NCBI RefSeq assembly: GCF_001552435.1
Contig: NZ_BCRE01000001.1
Coordinates: 1 to 45,867, forward strand
Source: Kribbia dieselivorans NBRC 106261
Lineage (GTDB): Bacteria > Actinomycetota > Actinomycetes > Actinomycetales > Dermatophilaceae
Length of the DNA stretch: 45,867 nt
Reading direction: 5' to 3'
Shown here: positions 32,866 through 40,901 of the stretch, in pieces
How positions within the stretch are numbered: the first letter of the stretch is position 1
Layout of the letters: every line of letters begins with the position of its first letter
Program-made: the position numbers and the translations under genes
The notes under the pieces: generated by a model
Databases searched by the model: none
Told to the model about the DNA's origin: nothing
What the model saw: the letters and a program-made list of their open reading frames with translations, nothing else

Positions 32866-34872
32866 GTGTCCGTCGGCCGAGTCGTCAAGCGGGTTCTCAT
32901 CGGTCGCGCCGAGCGCAGCGATGTCGGTGAGCGAGCCCTCCCCAAGCGGATCGCGCTGCCCGTCTTCGCCAGCGATGCGCTCAGTTCCGTGGCGTACGCC
33001 GCCGACGAGATCTTCCTCGTCCTCGGCCTCGCCGGCGGGTCCCTCGCCCTGACCCAGTCCCTGTGGGTGGCGCTGGCCGTGGCCGTCGTCATGGCGATCC
33101 TCGTGCTGGCCTACCGGCTCAACGTCGTGGCCTACCCTTCCGGCGGCGGCGACTACGAGGTCGTCGGCACCAATCTCGGGCCCCGCGCCGGGCTGGTGGT
33201 CGGGTCGGCGCTGCTCGTCGACTACGTGCTCACGGTGGCGGTCTCGGTCTCGGCCGGCGTGCAGAACGCGTCGACCGCGTTCGGGTGGTTGCGCGGGCAC
33301 GAGGTCATGGTCGCCGCCGCGGCGATCCTCCTGCTCACCCTCGTCAACCTCCGCGGGCTGCGCGAGTCCCGGCGTGCGCTGGCCCTGCCGACCTACCTGT
33401 TCATCGCGGCCATCGCGGCACTCGTCGTCACCGGGGCGGTGCGGCATTTCACCGGCGGATTGCCGGCCGCCGAGAGTGCCGCGCTCGAACTCGTCCCGGC
33501 CGACGGGTACGAGACGGTGGGGATGTTCGCGATGGGCTTCCTCATGTTGCGGGCGTTCTCCTCCGGTAGCGCGGCGTTGACCGGCATCGAGACGATCTCC
33601 ACGGGGGTGCCGGCCTTCAGGTCGCCCAAGGCCAGGAACGCCGCCGTGACCCTGTCGATCATGGGAGCGCTCGGCATCGCGATGCTCCTCTCGGTGGTCG
33701 TCCTCGCCCGCTGGACCGGGGTGCAGCTGGCCGAGAACCCGGCCACCCAACTGCTCCGCGACGGCGTGCCGGTCGGTGAGGCACACATCCAGGAGACCCT
33801 GCTCGGCCAGATCTCCCGTGCGGTGTTCTCCGGCTTCGACGCCGGTGTCATCCTCGTGTCGATCGTCACCGGCCTGATCCTGCTGGTGGCGGCCAACTCG
33901 GCGTTCAACGGCTTCCCGGCGTTGGCCTCGATCCTGGCCCGAGACGGGTTCCTGCCGCGCCAGCTGTACACCCGCGGCGACCGGCTGGCGTTCTCCAACG
34001 CCATCCTCGCCCTGGCCGTCGCCGCTGCCGTCTTTGTGCTGGCCTTCGACGCGAGTGTGACGCGGCTGATCCAGCTGTACATCGTCGGCGTGTTCGTGTC
34101 GTTCGCGCTCAGCCAGATCGCCATGGTGCGGCACTGGAACCGTGAACTGATCGCCTCCCAGGACCCGACCGCCCGGGCCGGCATCGGGCGGCGCCGCGTG
34201 GTCAACGCCGTGGGCGCGACCGTGTCGGTGCTCGTGCTGATCATCGTGCTGGTCACGAAGTTCACCCACGGGGTCTTCCTGGCGGTGTTGGCCATGGCCG
34301 GGTTGTACGTCGTCATGTGGCTGGTGCGCCGGCACTACGACCGGGTGTCACGTGAGCTGGTTGTCATCGACGACGACACCTCCCTGACTCGGTTGCCCTC
34401 GCGGGTGCACGCGGTCGTGCTCATCTCGAAGCTGAACAAGCCTGCCGTGCGTGCCCTGGCCTACGCCCGGGCGACCCGGCCGACGACGCTCGAGGCGGTC
34501 ACGGTCTCCGTCGACCAGGAGGCGACCGCCGAACTCGTCGCCGAGTGGGATCGGCGAGGCTTCGACACTCCGCTCAAGACCCTGGCCTCGCCGTACCGGG
34601 ACGTGACGGGCCCGGTCGTCGACTACGTCACCTCGTTGCGCAGCCAGAACCCGCGCGAATTGGTGGCGGTCTACGTGCCGGAGTACGTCGTGGGGCGTTG
34701 GTACCAGAATCTGCTGCACAACCAGAACGCGGCGCGGCTCAAGCGTCGACTGCACTTCGAGTCGGGAGTCATGGTCTGTTCGGTGCCGTGGCAGTTGCGA
34801 TCCGCCAAGGGACAGGAGGTCTGGCTCGACCAGGCCCCACCCGTGACCGGCAGTGTGCGAGGGCCGAGATGA
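32866..34872 (+). CDS. KimA-like APC-superfamily potassium transporter
   Basis: 668 aa from GTG 32866. From memory of Bacillus KimA (YdaO), a K+/H+ symporter, the match is extensive: LIGRAERSD...LPKRIALPVFASDALSSVAY, YPSGGGDYEVVGTNLG, LLVDYVLTVAVSVSAGVQNA, RAFSSGSAALTGIETIS, VAANSAFNGFPALASILARD and RGDRLAFSNAI. Twelve or so membrane helices (residues about 30-505) precede a cytoplasmic C-terminal domain of about 150 residues (RELVVIDDDTSLTRLPS...). Amino-acid permease is the generic alternative. Neighbouring ceoB and ceoC, encoding K+-transport regulators, support potassium as substrate. Its last bases overlap the next gene's ATG (ATGA). Confidence 0.85.
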   Translation: MSVGRVVKRVLIGRAERSDVGERALPKRIALPVFASDALSSVAYAADEIFLVLGLAGGSLALTQSLWVALAVAVVMAILVLAYRLNVVAYPSGGGDYEVVGTNLGPRAGLVVGSALLVDYVLTVAVSVSAGVQNASTAFGWLRGHEVMVAAAAILLLTLVNLRGLRESRRALALPTYLFIAAIAALVVTGAVRHFTGGLPAAESAALELVPADGYETVGMFAMGFLMLRAFSSGSAALTGIETISTGVPAFRSPKARNAAVTLSIMGALGIAMLLSVVVLARWTGVQLAENPATQLLRDGVPVGEAHIQETLLGQISRAVFSGFDAGVILVSIVTGLILLVAANSAFNGFPALASILARDGFLPRQLYTRGDRLAFSNAILALAVAAAVFVLAFDASVTRLIQLYIVGVFVSFALSQIAMVRHWNRELIASQDPTARAGIGRRRVVNAVGATVSVLVLIIVLVTKFTHGVFLAVLAMAGLYVVMWLVRRHYDRVSRELVVIDDDTSLTRLPSRVHAVVLISKLNKPAVRALAYARATRPTTLEAVTVSVDQEATAELVAEWDRRGFDTPLKTLASPYRDVTGPVVDYVTSLRSQNPRELVAVYVPEYVVGRWYQNLLHNQNAARLKRRLHFESGVMVCSVPWQLRSAKGQEVWLDQAPPVTGSVRGPR

Positions 34873-36125
34873 TGACCACCCAGAGTGCAGAACCCATCGA
34901 CGGCCTGACCGTCGGCGATGAGGTCGAGGTGGTCGTCGGGGCCGTGGCCCACGGTGGGCACTTCGTCGCCCGCCACGAGGGTCGCGTCATCTTCGTGCGG
35001 CACACGCTGCCCGGTGAACGGGTGCGGGTGCGGATCACCGACGGTGGCCCGGGCGAACGATTCCTCCGCGGCGATGCCGTCGAGGTGCTGGAGCCCAGTG
35101 CGGATCGCGTCTCCCCGCCGTGCGCCTTCTCCGGGCCCGGGATGTGTGGCGGCTGCGACTTCCAGCATGTGGATCTGGCGCGCCAGCGTCTCCTCAAGGC
35201 CGATGTCGTTCGGGAGCAGTTCGAGCGGCTGGCCGGTATCGGCGATCTGGGGGACCTTGTCGTCGAGCCCGTCGAGGGCAGTGTGCCCGAGACGCTAGCC
35301 GGGTTGCGTTGGCGCTCGCGAGTCGAGTTCGCCGTCGGCGAGGACGGCCGCGCGGGCCTGCGCCGCCACCGCAGTCACGCCATTGTGCCGATCGATGACT
35401 GTGTGATCGCCGATCCGCGGATCATCGACACCGGAGTGCTGGGTCGAACCTGGGCGGGGGAGAAGGCCGTCGACGTCATCGCCCCGGCCGTCGGTGAGAC
35501 CGTCGTCGTGCCTGTGCCCAGCGGCGATCCGGGGCCGGACGTCACCGAGACCGTGGCCGTCGCGGGGCGCGAGCACGCGTATGCCGTGGCGGCTCGCGGG
35601 TTCTGGCAGGTTCATACCGGAGCGCCGAACACGTTCGTGGACGCGGTCATGGCCGCCGCCGAGGCGCGACCGGGCGAGAAGGTCATAGACCTCTACAGCG
35701 GGGCCGGGCTGTTCTCCGTGCCGTTGGCGCATGCCGTGGGGGAGCGCGGTGCGGTCCAGGGGGTCGAGTCCGACCGGTCCGCGGTCGAGCACGCCGTCGC
35801 CAACCTTGCCGCCACGCCGTGGGCGCAGGCCAAGCGTGATCGGGTCGACCGGTGGCTCAATGCCGCGGCCCGCACGCGTCGGCGGGCCGATCTGGTCGTG
35901 CTCGACCCGCCGCGCACGGGAGCCAAGCGGGCCGTGCTGCGCGACGTCGTCGGGCTGCGGCCGCGGCGCATCGTGTACGTCGCGTGCGACCCGGCGGCGT
36001 TGGCGCGTGACGCGGGGTATCTGCGTGAGTTCGGATGGTCGCTGACCGGGCTGCGGGCGCTCGACGCGTTCCCGATGACGCATCACGTGGAGTGCGTGGC
36101 GGTCTTCGAGCCAGCGCGCGGCTGA
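34869..36125 (+). CDS. TrmA/RumA-type RNA m5U methyltransferase
   Basis: 418 aa, ATG 34869 overlapping the KimA-like stop. SAM-dependent uracil-5 methyltransferase of tRNA or 23S rRNA. TRAM domain at residues about 12-75 (VGDEVEVVVGAVAHGGHFVARH); [4Fe-4S] cysteines in CAFSGPGMCGGCDF with a fourth in DDCVIAD; SAM motif VIDLYSGAGLFSVPLAHAVG; DPPRTGA; and the nucleophile cysteine in IVYVACDPAALARDAGYL. RumA/RlmD-type specificity is suggested by the Fe-S cysteines, but TrmA-like cannot be excluded. It is the last gene of the high-GC, conserved part of the window. Confidence 0.9.
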   Translation: MMTTQSAEPIDGLTVGDEVEVVVGAVAHGGHFVARHEGRVIFVRHTLPGERVRVRITDGGPGERFLRGDAVEVLEPSADRVSPPCAFSGPGMCGGCDFQHVDLARQRLLKADVVREQFERLAGIGDLGDLVVEPVEGSVPETLAGLRWRSRVEFAVGEDGRAGLRRHRSHAIVPIDDCVIADPRIIDTGVLGRTWAGEKAVDVIAPAVGETVVVPVPSGDPGPDVTETVAVAGREHAYAVAARGFWQVHTGAPNTFVDAVMAAAEARPGEKVIDLYSGAGLFSVPLAHAVGERGAVQGVESDRSAVEHAVANLAATPWAQAKRDRVDRWLNAAARTRRRADLVVLDPPRTGAKRAVLRDVVGLRPRRIVYVACDPAALARDAGYLREFGWSLTGLRALDAFPMTHHVECVAVFEPARG

Positions 36126-36292
36126 CGTCCGGTACTCAGCCGTTCCATGAACGACGGGTGACCCTCCACGGCGACGGCCGTGAAACGACCGTTGTCCAGA
36201 TGGTCGATCCGGGTCTGAACTGCCTCCAGGAGCGCCTCGATGTTGGCGGCGTGTGCGTCGAACTTTTCGGGGCCTGGCTTGGGCAGCTCGAC
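36083..36292 (-). other. Coding-like remnant without a start codon
   Basis: The minus strand of this region reads VELPKPGPEKFDAHAANIEA and onward (LLEAVQTRIDHLDNGRFTAV), with codon third positions about 75% G/C, then runs into the antisense of the methyltransferase gene and a TGA at 36083-36085. A TAG lies upstream and no start codon is found before a late ATG. It may be the tail of a lost gene at the boundary with the accessory region, or chance. No family recognised. Confidence 0.25.
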
Positions 36293-36364
36293 GGAGGATG
36301 ATCGCTCCTCGCCTCGGCCACGACGATCGAAAAAATGTGAACTTGGGGTCGCAAAGTCCTTGGG

Positions 36365-36391
36365 AAGCGGCTAGTCTCCAGACAACCGCTT
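36365..36391 (+). promoter_or_regulatory. Operator-like dyad over the phosphotransferase promoter
   Basis: AAGCGG (36365-36370) and CCGCTT (36386-36391) are perfect reverse complements, and inside them GTCT-CC-AGAC (36374-36383) forms a second dyad. A -10-like TAGTCT (36372-36377) lies within, so a repressor here would block transcription of the phosphotransferase operon. The TetR-family gene at 40902 is the obvious candidate regulator, by proximity only. The rest of the 319-nt gap (36126-36444) shows nothing else clear. Confidence 0.45.
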
Positions 36392-36444
36392 GTGATCCGT
36401 CCCCCGTCGGCGTGGGATGGAAATGACCGAAGGGAGTCTGCCCG

Positions 36445-37512
36445 GTGACTGGGGTAGCGGAGGTACGAGAAGGCTTGACAGAGATCTTTCGGGTCTCCGG
36501 ACACCTCGCGGTGGGAGGCTCGCTCAACGAGATCCGAATGGAGCCGATCGGCACAGGACAGATGGCAGACACCCTTCGGGTCTCGCTCGATCGTCCACCA
36601 GCCGGGCTCCCGTCGTCGTTTGTGGTGAAGCTTCCCGTGGCAGAGGGGCAGACGGCTGTCACTGCTCGACACGCGGCCGTGTACGAGCGCGAGTTGCGGT
36701 TCTATCGTGAACTTCGACCGGAACTCCCCGGCCTTGAGTGCCCCCGCTTCTACGGCACGTTTGACGTAGAAGGTGAGCCGGCACTGGTGCTCGAGGAGAT
36801 CCTTGGCGCTCAGCAGGGGAACCAGATCGAGGGCGCTGTCCAGGGCCAAGCCGGACTTGCCGTGGACCAACTCGCCAAATTCCAGGTGCGCTGGTGGAAC
36901 GACGAGGATTTCGGTTCGCAAGACTGGCTCCAGCGTCGAGCAGGAGCGCCTATTGCAGATCGTCAGAAGCGCTACCTGGCCGCTTGGGCGAAGGTGGCCG
37001 AATCAGTGGCTGATGACCTGGTCCCTGGTGCTGCGGAAGTGATCGAGGAGTTTGGCCACCGGTGTGACCTTTGGTCCAGGTCGTACGATGGCCCACTTAC
37101 TTTGGTCCACCACGATTATCGACTGGACAATATGCTGTTCACCGACCATTCGGTCTCAATCGTGGACTGGCAAACTCTTGGGTGGGGACCTCCTGCGTGG
37201 GATATCGCCTACTTCATGGGGACCTCAATCCCGGTCGAAGAACGACGAGCGACCGAACGCGAGCATGTGGAGTGCCACGCCGAGCAGCTCCGTGAATCGG
37301 GCGTTATCGGCTGGGATGATGACGTGGCGTGGCATCGATACCGACAGATGTCGTTCAGCACGCTCCTGCTCACGGTCCCGGCAGCTGGCGAGGTGCGCAC
37401 GAACAAGCGCGCGCGTCAAATGTTTGTGGCCATGTGGAACCGTGCTGCGCAAATGGTCATCGACCTTGACGCGCGTGAGTTCCTCCTTACGGAAGCGGAC
37501 CAGCCATGTTGA
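36445..37512 (+). CDS. Phosphotransferase 1, APH/ecdysteroid-kinase-like
   Basis: 355 aa, GTG 36445 with AGGGAG at 36431-36436. Protein-kinase-like fold small-molecule kinase: IGTGQMADTLRVSLD (N-lobe), FVVKLP with the ATP lysine, GNQIEG, catalytic loop VHHDYRLDNMLF (H-x-D-x4-N) and IVDWQTLGWGPPAWDIAYF (metal Asp). The family phosphorylates hydroxyls of aminoglycosides, choline, steroids or other small molecules; no substrate can be read from the sequence. It shares IGTGQ-x-ADxxRV and GNQ signatures with the second kinase at 38660 and overlaps the next gene by 7 nt. Lower GC (60% on a counted line) than the core genome. Confidence 0.88.
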   Translation: MTGVAEVREGLTEIFRVSGHLAVGGSLNEIRMEPIGTGQMADTLRVSLDRPPAGLPSSFVVKLPVAEGQTAVTARHAAVYERELRFYRELRPELPGLECPRFYGTFDVEGEPALVLEEILGAQQGNQIEGAVQGQAGLAVDQLAKFQVRWWNDEDFGSQDWLQRRAGAPIADRQKRYLAAWAKVAESVADDLVPGAAEVIEEFGHRCDLWSRSYDGPLTLVHHDYRLDNMLFTDHSVSIVDWQTLGWGPPAWDIAYFMGTSIPVEERRATEREHVECHAEQLRESGVIGWDDDVAWHRYRQMSFSTLLLTVPAAGEVRTNKRARQMFVAMWNRAAQMVIDLDAREFLLTEADQPC

Positions 37513-38609
37513 GCACGTACGATGACCTTCTCGTCCACCAGACCCCAGCTCCCGTGCTGCACTTGGCCAACGGCGACCCTGCATTCTATGAACGCTACTA
37601 CCTGACTGCCTTCGCGCCAGACGCGTCGGGGCACTTGGGGTTTGGTCTAAGCATCTATCCCAACACAGGGATCATCGACGCCTCGCTCAGCGTCTCGCGG
37701 GACGGCGTGCAGGAATCGGTATTTGCCTCTGGACGCTTGCCCACGGACCGCACGCAGGCCAAGGTAGGGCCGTTGCGGGTCGAGGTGCTCGAACCACTGC
37801 GTCGGATCAGGGTCGTCGCGGAGATGACGGATGGACTTGCTGCCGACGTCACCTTCGTGGCGGAGGGTAGCCCGATGGAGGAGCAGCGGCTGATTCGCAA
37901 CCGCGGTACAGCTGTCGCATCCGACCGCACGCGTTTTGTGCAGTTCGGAAGCTGCACCGGGTCGGTCCTCACCCCCGTCGGCACAATGTCCATCGACGGA
38001 TGGCATGGCGTGCGTGACCGTTCCTGGGGTGTACGGCGCCAGGCCACTGCCGAGGATGTCGCATCGGCGGAGGTGAGGCCGATATACGCAGTGTGGAGTG
38101 TGCTGCACTTTCCTGACGACTTTCTCCAGGTCACGCTGCACGAGGCTCCGGATGGGGTGGGCCATGTCCGGATGGCAATGCAGACGCCTCGGGTGAGTCC
38201 GAGCGAGGTCGTACCGAACGTGCCTCTGCGGCGCACCGACGACCTGCGCGTGGCCATCACCTATCAGCCCGGCACCCGTCGCCCGGCGAGCGCCCAATTG
38301 AAAGTCGGGCCTCGAGGGCCGCTCGAGTTCGACATCGCCGTGACTCCCCTGCAGGTCTTTCAGATGAAGGGTCTGGGCTATTACCACCCCGAACGCGGTC
38401 ACGGCCGCGACCATCACGGGGAGTCAGTGTCTCGGGAATCCTGGCGTATCGATGACCTTGACCCGTTGGCCAAGGAGAACGTGCACGCCCAACAACTCTG
38501 CATCGTTCGCAGATCCGACGGCGTCGACGGCATCGGGATCTTCGAACACATCGCGATGGGACCACATCAGCCTTCTGGCCTTCCCAAAGGCCTGGCTGCG
38601 CCGCAATGA
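37506..38609 (+). CDS. AttH/CrtC lipocalin-like protein (DUF7064/DUF7065-type)
   Basis: 367 aa, beginning MLSTYDDLLVHQTPAPVLHL inside the end of phosphotransferase 1. Mostly beta-strand with no signal peptide or membrane segment. The central motif IDGWHGVRDRSWGVR recalls the GxRDxxWG region of the carotenoid-hydratase/AttH lipocalin-like fold, whose two beta-barrels bind hydrophobic ligands; GYYHPERGHGRDHHG is a His-rich stretch near the C-terminus. I place it near DUF7064/DUF7065 proteins, which also occur with this kinase type, but that is by eye. Enzymatic activity (hydratase or isomerase) or ligand carriage are both possible. Function unknown. Confidence 0.7.
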   Translation: MLSTYDDLLVHQTPAPVLHLANGDPAFYERYYLTAFAPDASGHLGFGLSIYPNTGIIDASLSVSRDGVQESVFASGRLPTDRTQAKVGPLRVEVLEPLRRIRVVAEMTDGLAADVTFVAEGSPMEEQRLIRNRGTAVASDRTRFVQFGSCTGSVLTPVGTMSIDGWHGVRDRSWGVRRQATAEDVASAEVRPIYAVWSVLHFPDDFLQVTLHEAPDGVGHVRMAMQTPRVSPSEVVPNVPLRRTDDLRVAITYQPGTRRPASAQLKVGPRGPLEFDIAVTPLQVFQMKGLGYYHPERGHGRDHHGESVSRESWRIDDLDPLAKENVHAQQLCIVRRSDGVDGIGIFEHIAMGPHQPSGLPKGLAAPQ

Positions 38610-38659
38610 CGCTGTCACAGCCACCTGCCACCCAAGTATTCAAATGAATCGAGGAGCCC

Positions 38660-39724
38660 ATGCACGCATCGGATGTTAACGCAGAATGGATCGACAAGGT
38701 CCTGCACCAGAACGGCACCCTTCCGTCGGACACAAGGATCACAGGTGCCAAAGTTCGACCGATTGGGACCGGTCAAGTCGCCGACTCGGTACGGGTGGAA
38801 CTCGACATTGAAGGTGATGCCCCGTTCAGTTCACTGGTCGCAAAGGTGTCGTCCGACAATGACCAGAGCCGCGCGGCCGGGCGAACTGAACTCAACTATC
38901 AACGTGAGGTGCGGTTCTACGAGCAGGTCGCCCCACGACTCTCCGCAAGGGTGCCGCATTGCTACTACTCCGAAATCTGCTCCAATGGCACCGAATTCGT
39001 GCTCCTTCTGGAAGATCTCTCGCCCGCGACTGCAGGGAACCAGTTGGACGGCACGAGCATTGAGGATGTTGAAGAAGCACTGATTCAAGCAGCCGGTTTC
39101 CACGCTCCGTTCTGGGACAGCGATGAGTTTTCCGGGTCGGATTGGCTGGACATATCCAGCAGTTACTGGCCACGGTTCGAGCAGATGATGCCGCAGTGGT
39201 GGGGTGGGTTCCGGGACCGCTATGAGGGCAGGTTGACCGACGACCACGCCGCTTTCGGGGACCGGTTCGTGGGTGGCATTTCCAAGTACTACGAGCTGAT
39301 GCGGTCGCTACCTGCGACCATCCAGCACGGTGACTTCCGCCCCGACAACATCCTTTTCGGGGTCGGTGGAGATGCGCGCTCCTTGGCTGTCGTCGACTGG
39401 CAGACGGTGCTGCTTGCGCCAGGTCCCGTCGACGCCGCCTACTGCGTGGGAGGATCTTTGCCGGTCGAAACCAGGCGCGCCCACGAAGAGCGCCTCCTCA
39501 GTCTGTACATAGATGAGCTACGGCGCCTGGGGGTGACGACCGAACGGGCCTTGATCGAGCAGGGGTATGCGGCCGGCACGCTGCACAACTTCATCATCGG
39601 GGTTGCTGCTGCGATGCTGGTGGTTCGAACTGACCGGGGCGACGCGCTCTTCCAATCCATGGTGACCAATGCCGTCACGCACGCTCAGGACAAGCGCGCA
39701 CTGGAACAGGTCGGCATCGCGTGA
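38660..39724 (+). CDS. Phosphotransferase 2, APH/ecdysteroid-kinase-like
   Basis: 354 aa, ATG 38660 after GAGGAG (38650-38655). Paralogue of the gene at 36445: RPIGTGQVADSVRVELD, LVAKVSSDN (ATP lysine), LLLEDLSPATAGNQLDG, catalytic IQHGDFRPDNILFG and AVVDWQTVLLAPGPVDAAY. All kinase residues are present. Overlaps the LLM oxidoreductase start by 1 nt (TGATG). A 12-nt palindrome ATTCAAATGAAT (38638-38649) precedes its ribosome site. One line of this gene counts only 53% GC, the lowest seen in the window, supporting acquisition. Substrate unknown; two related kinases in one operon suggest two hydroxyls or sequential phosphorylation. Confidence 0.88.
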   Translation: MHASDVNAEWIDKVLHQNGTLPSDTRITGAKVRPIGTGQVADSVRVELDIEGDAPFSSLVAKVSSDNDQSRAAGRTELNYQREVRFYEQVAPRLSARVPHCYYSEICSNGTEFVLLLEDLSPATAGNQLDGTSIEDVEEALIQAAGFHAPFWDSDEFSGSDWLDISSSYWPRFEQMMPQWWGGFRDRYEGRLTDDHAAFGDRFVGGISKYYELMRSLPATIQHGDFRPDNILFGVGGDARSLAVVDWQTVLLAPGPVDAAYCVGGSLPVETRRAHEERLLSLYIDELRRLGVTTERALIEQGYAAGTLHNFIIGVAAAMLVVRTDRGDALFQSMVTNAVTHAQDKRALEQVGIA

Positions 39725-40797
39725 TGATTGATGACGCCCCACAAGCCGGACCTCGGTTTCCCGAGCTCGGTTTCTACACCTTGGGCGGACACGTCGAATC
39801 GCCTCACGAGATGTTCGATGAGCTTCGGCTTGCTGAGGAGCTGGGGCTGGGCAACGCCTTCATCTCCGAGAGGCTCAACGTCAAGGAGGCATGCGCTCTC
39901 TCGGGCGCAGCCGGTGCAGTGACGAGCAGCATCGACATCACCACCGCCGCGACGAACATCAACACCAGGCACCCGGCCATCTCTGCTGCCTTCGCCACCA
40001 CGATGCATCGGCTCACCGGGGGGCGGTTCATCTTCGGGATCGGCCGAGGGCTTCGGCCTCAGATAGCCGGACTTGGCCTATCCCAGACCACCACCGCTGA
40101 GATGGAGGAGTTCGCGCTCTTGATGCGGCGGCTGTGGCGCGGCGAGGTCGTGACCGGGTACGACGGACTTCTAGGGCAGTTCCCGAAAGTCGCCTTGGAC
40201 CCGAACTTCGACGAAGACATTCGACTGGCGACAACGGCATTCGGGCCCCAAACCTTGGCGCTCGCGGGGCGGGCCTTCGACGTCGTCATTCTGCATACCT
40301 TCTTCAGCGACGAGACCGTTCTCCGCGTAGTCGACACGATCCGGCGCAGCGCCGAGGAAGCGGGGCGCGACCCTGCCTCGGTGAAGATCTGGTCCTGTTA
40401 TGCCACAGTCCCTGACGAACTCCTGCCGGAAGCAATCATGAAGAAGACCGTCGGGCGACTCGCAACGTACCTCCAGGTCTACGGCCAGCTTCTCGTGGAG
40501 ACCAACCACTGGGACCCGGTGCCGTTGAGACGTTTCCGCGAATCGACGGTGATCAACGAACTCTCGGGATGGGCAGACGCCAGTGCGACGCTGGAGCAGT
40601 TGGAGAGAATCCGAGATCTGCTTCCCTCAGAGTGGCTGGCCTGTGCCGCTACAGGCTCACCGGCTGCTTGCGCCGAAGCCGTCCGGAGCCAATTGCACCT
40701 GGGCTGTGACGGCGTGATCATGCACGGCGCGACTCCCTTGGAACTGCGGTCCGTAGTTCGGGAGTACGGGGCTCTCCACACCCACCTGCCGACGTAG
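39724..40797 (+). CDS. F420-dependent LLM-class oxidoreductase (TIGR03857-type)
   Basis: 357 aa from ATG 39724. Luciferase-like monooxygenase fold: LGFYTLGGHVESPHEM, ELGLGNAFISERLNVKEA, ITTAATNINTRHP, GRFIFGIGRG and CDGVIMHGATPLEL. These segments match the actinobacterial TIGR03857 F420-dependent group as I recall it. Such enzymes move hydride between F420 and a ketone, alcohol or enone, or reduce C=C bonds. It is coupled to phosphotransferase 2, so it probably acts on the same substrate. No F420 biosynthesis gene is in the window. Confidence 0.85.
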   Translation: MIDDAPQAGPRFPELGFYTLGGHVESPHEMFDELRLAEELGLGNAFISERLNVKEACALSGAAGAVTSSIDITTAATNINTRHPAISAAFATTMHRLTGGRFIFGIGRGLRPQIAGLGLSQTTTAEMEEFALLMRRLWRGEVVTGYDGLLGQFPKVALDPNFDEDIRLATTAFGPQTLALAGRAFDVVILHTFFSDETVLRVVDTIRRSAEEAGRDPASVKIWSCYATVPDELLPEAIMKKTVGRLATYLQVYGQLLVETNHWDPVPLRRFRESTVINELSGWADASATLEQLERIRDLLPSEWLACAATGSPAACAEAVRSQLHLGCDGVIMHGATPLELRSVVREYGALHTHLPT

Positions 40798-40831
40798 TCT
40801 CATGGCAACGGTTGTGAACGCATCTTCGCAG

Positions 40832-40844
40832 TTAGCGCTAAGAT
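40832..40844 (+). promoter_or_regulatory. Palindrome overlapping the -10 of the TetR gene
   Basis: TTAGCGCTAA (40832-40841) is a perfect palindrome and overlaps a -10-like TAAGAT (40839-40844). ACGGTTG (40809-40815) and CAACCGT (40863-40869) form an outer dyad around it. The layout fits autorepression by the TetR-family protein encoded at 40902. Confidence 0.45.
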
Positions 40845-40901
40845 GAGCGAGTTCCATTCGAGCAACCGTGAGGTGATGACCCTGCGGAGGGAGGCGAAAC
40901 C

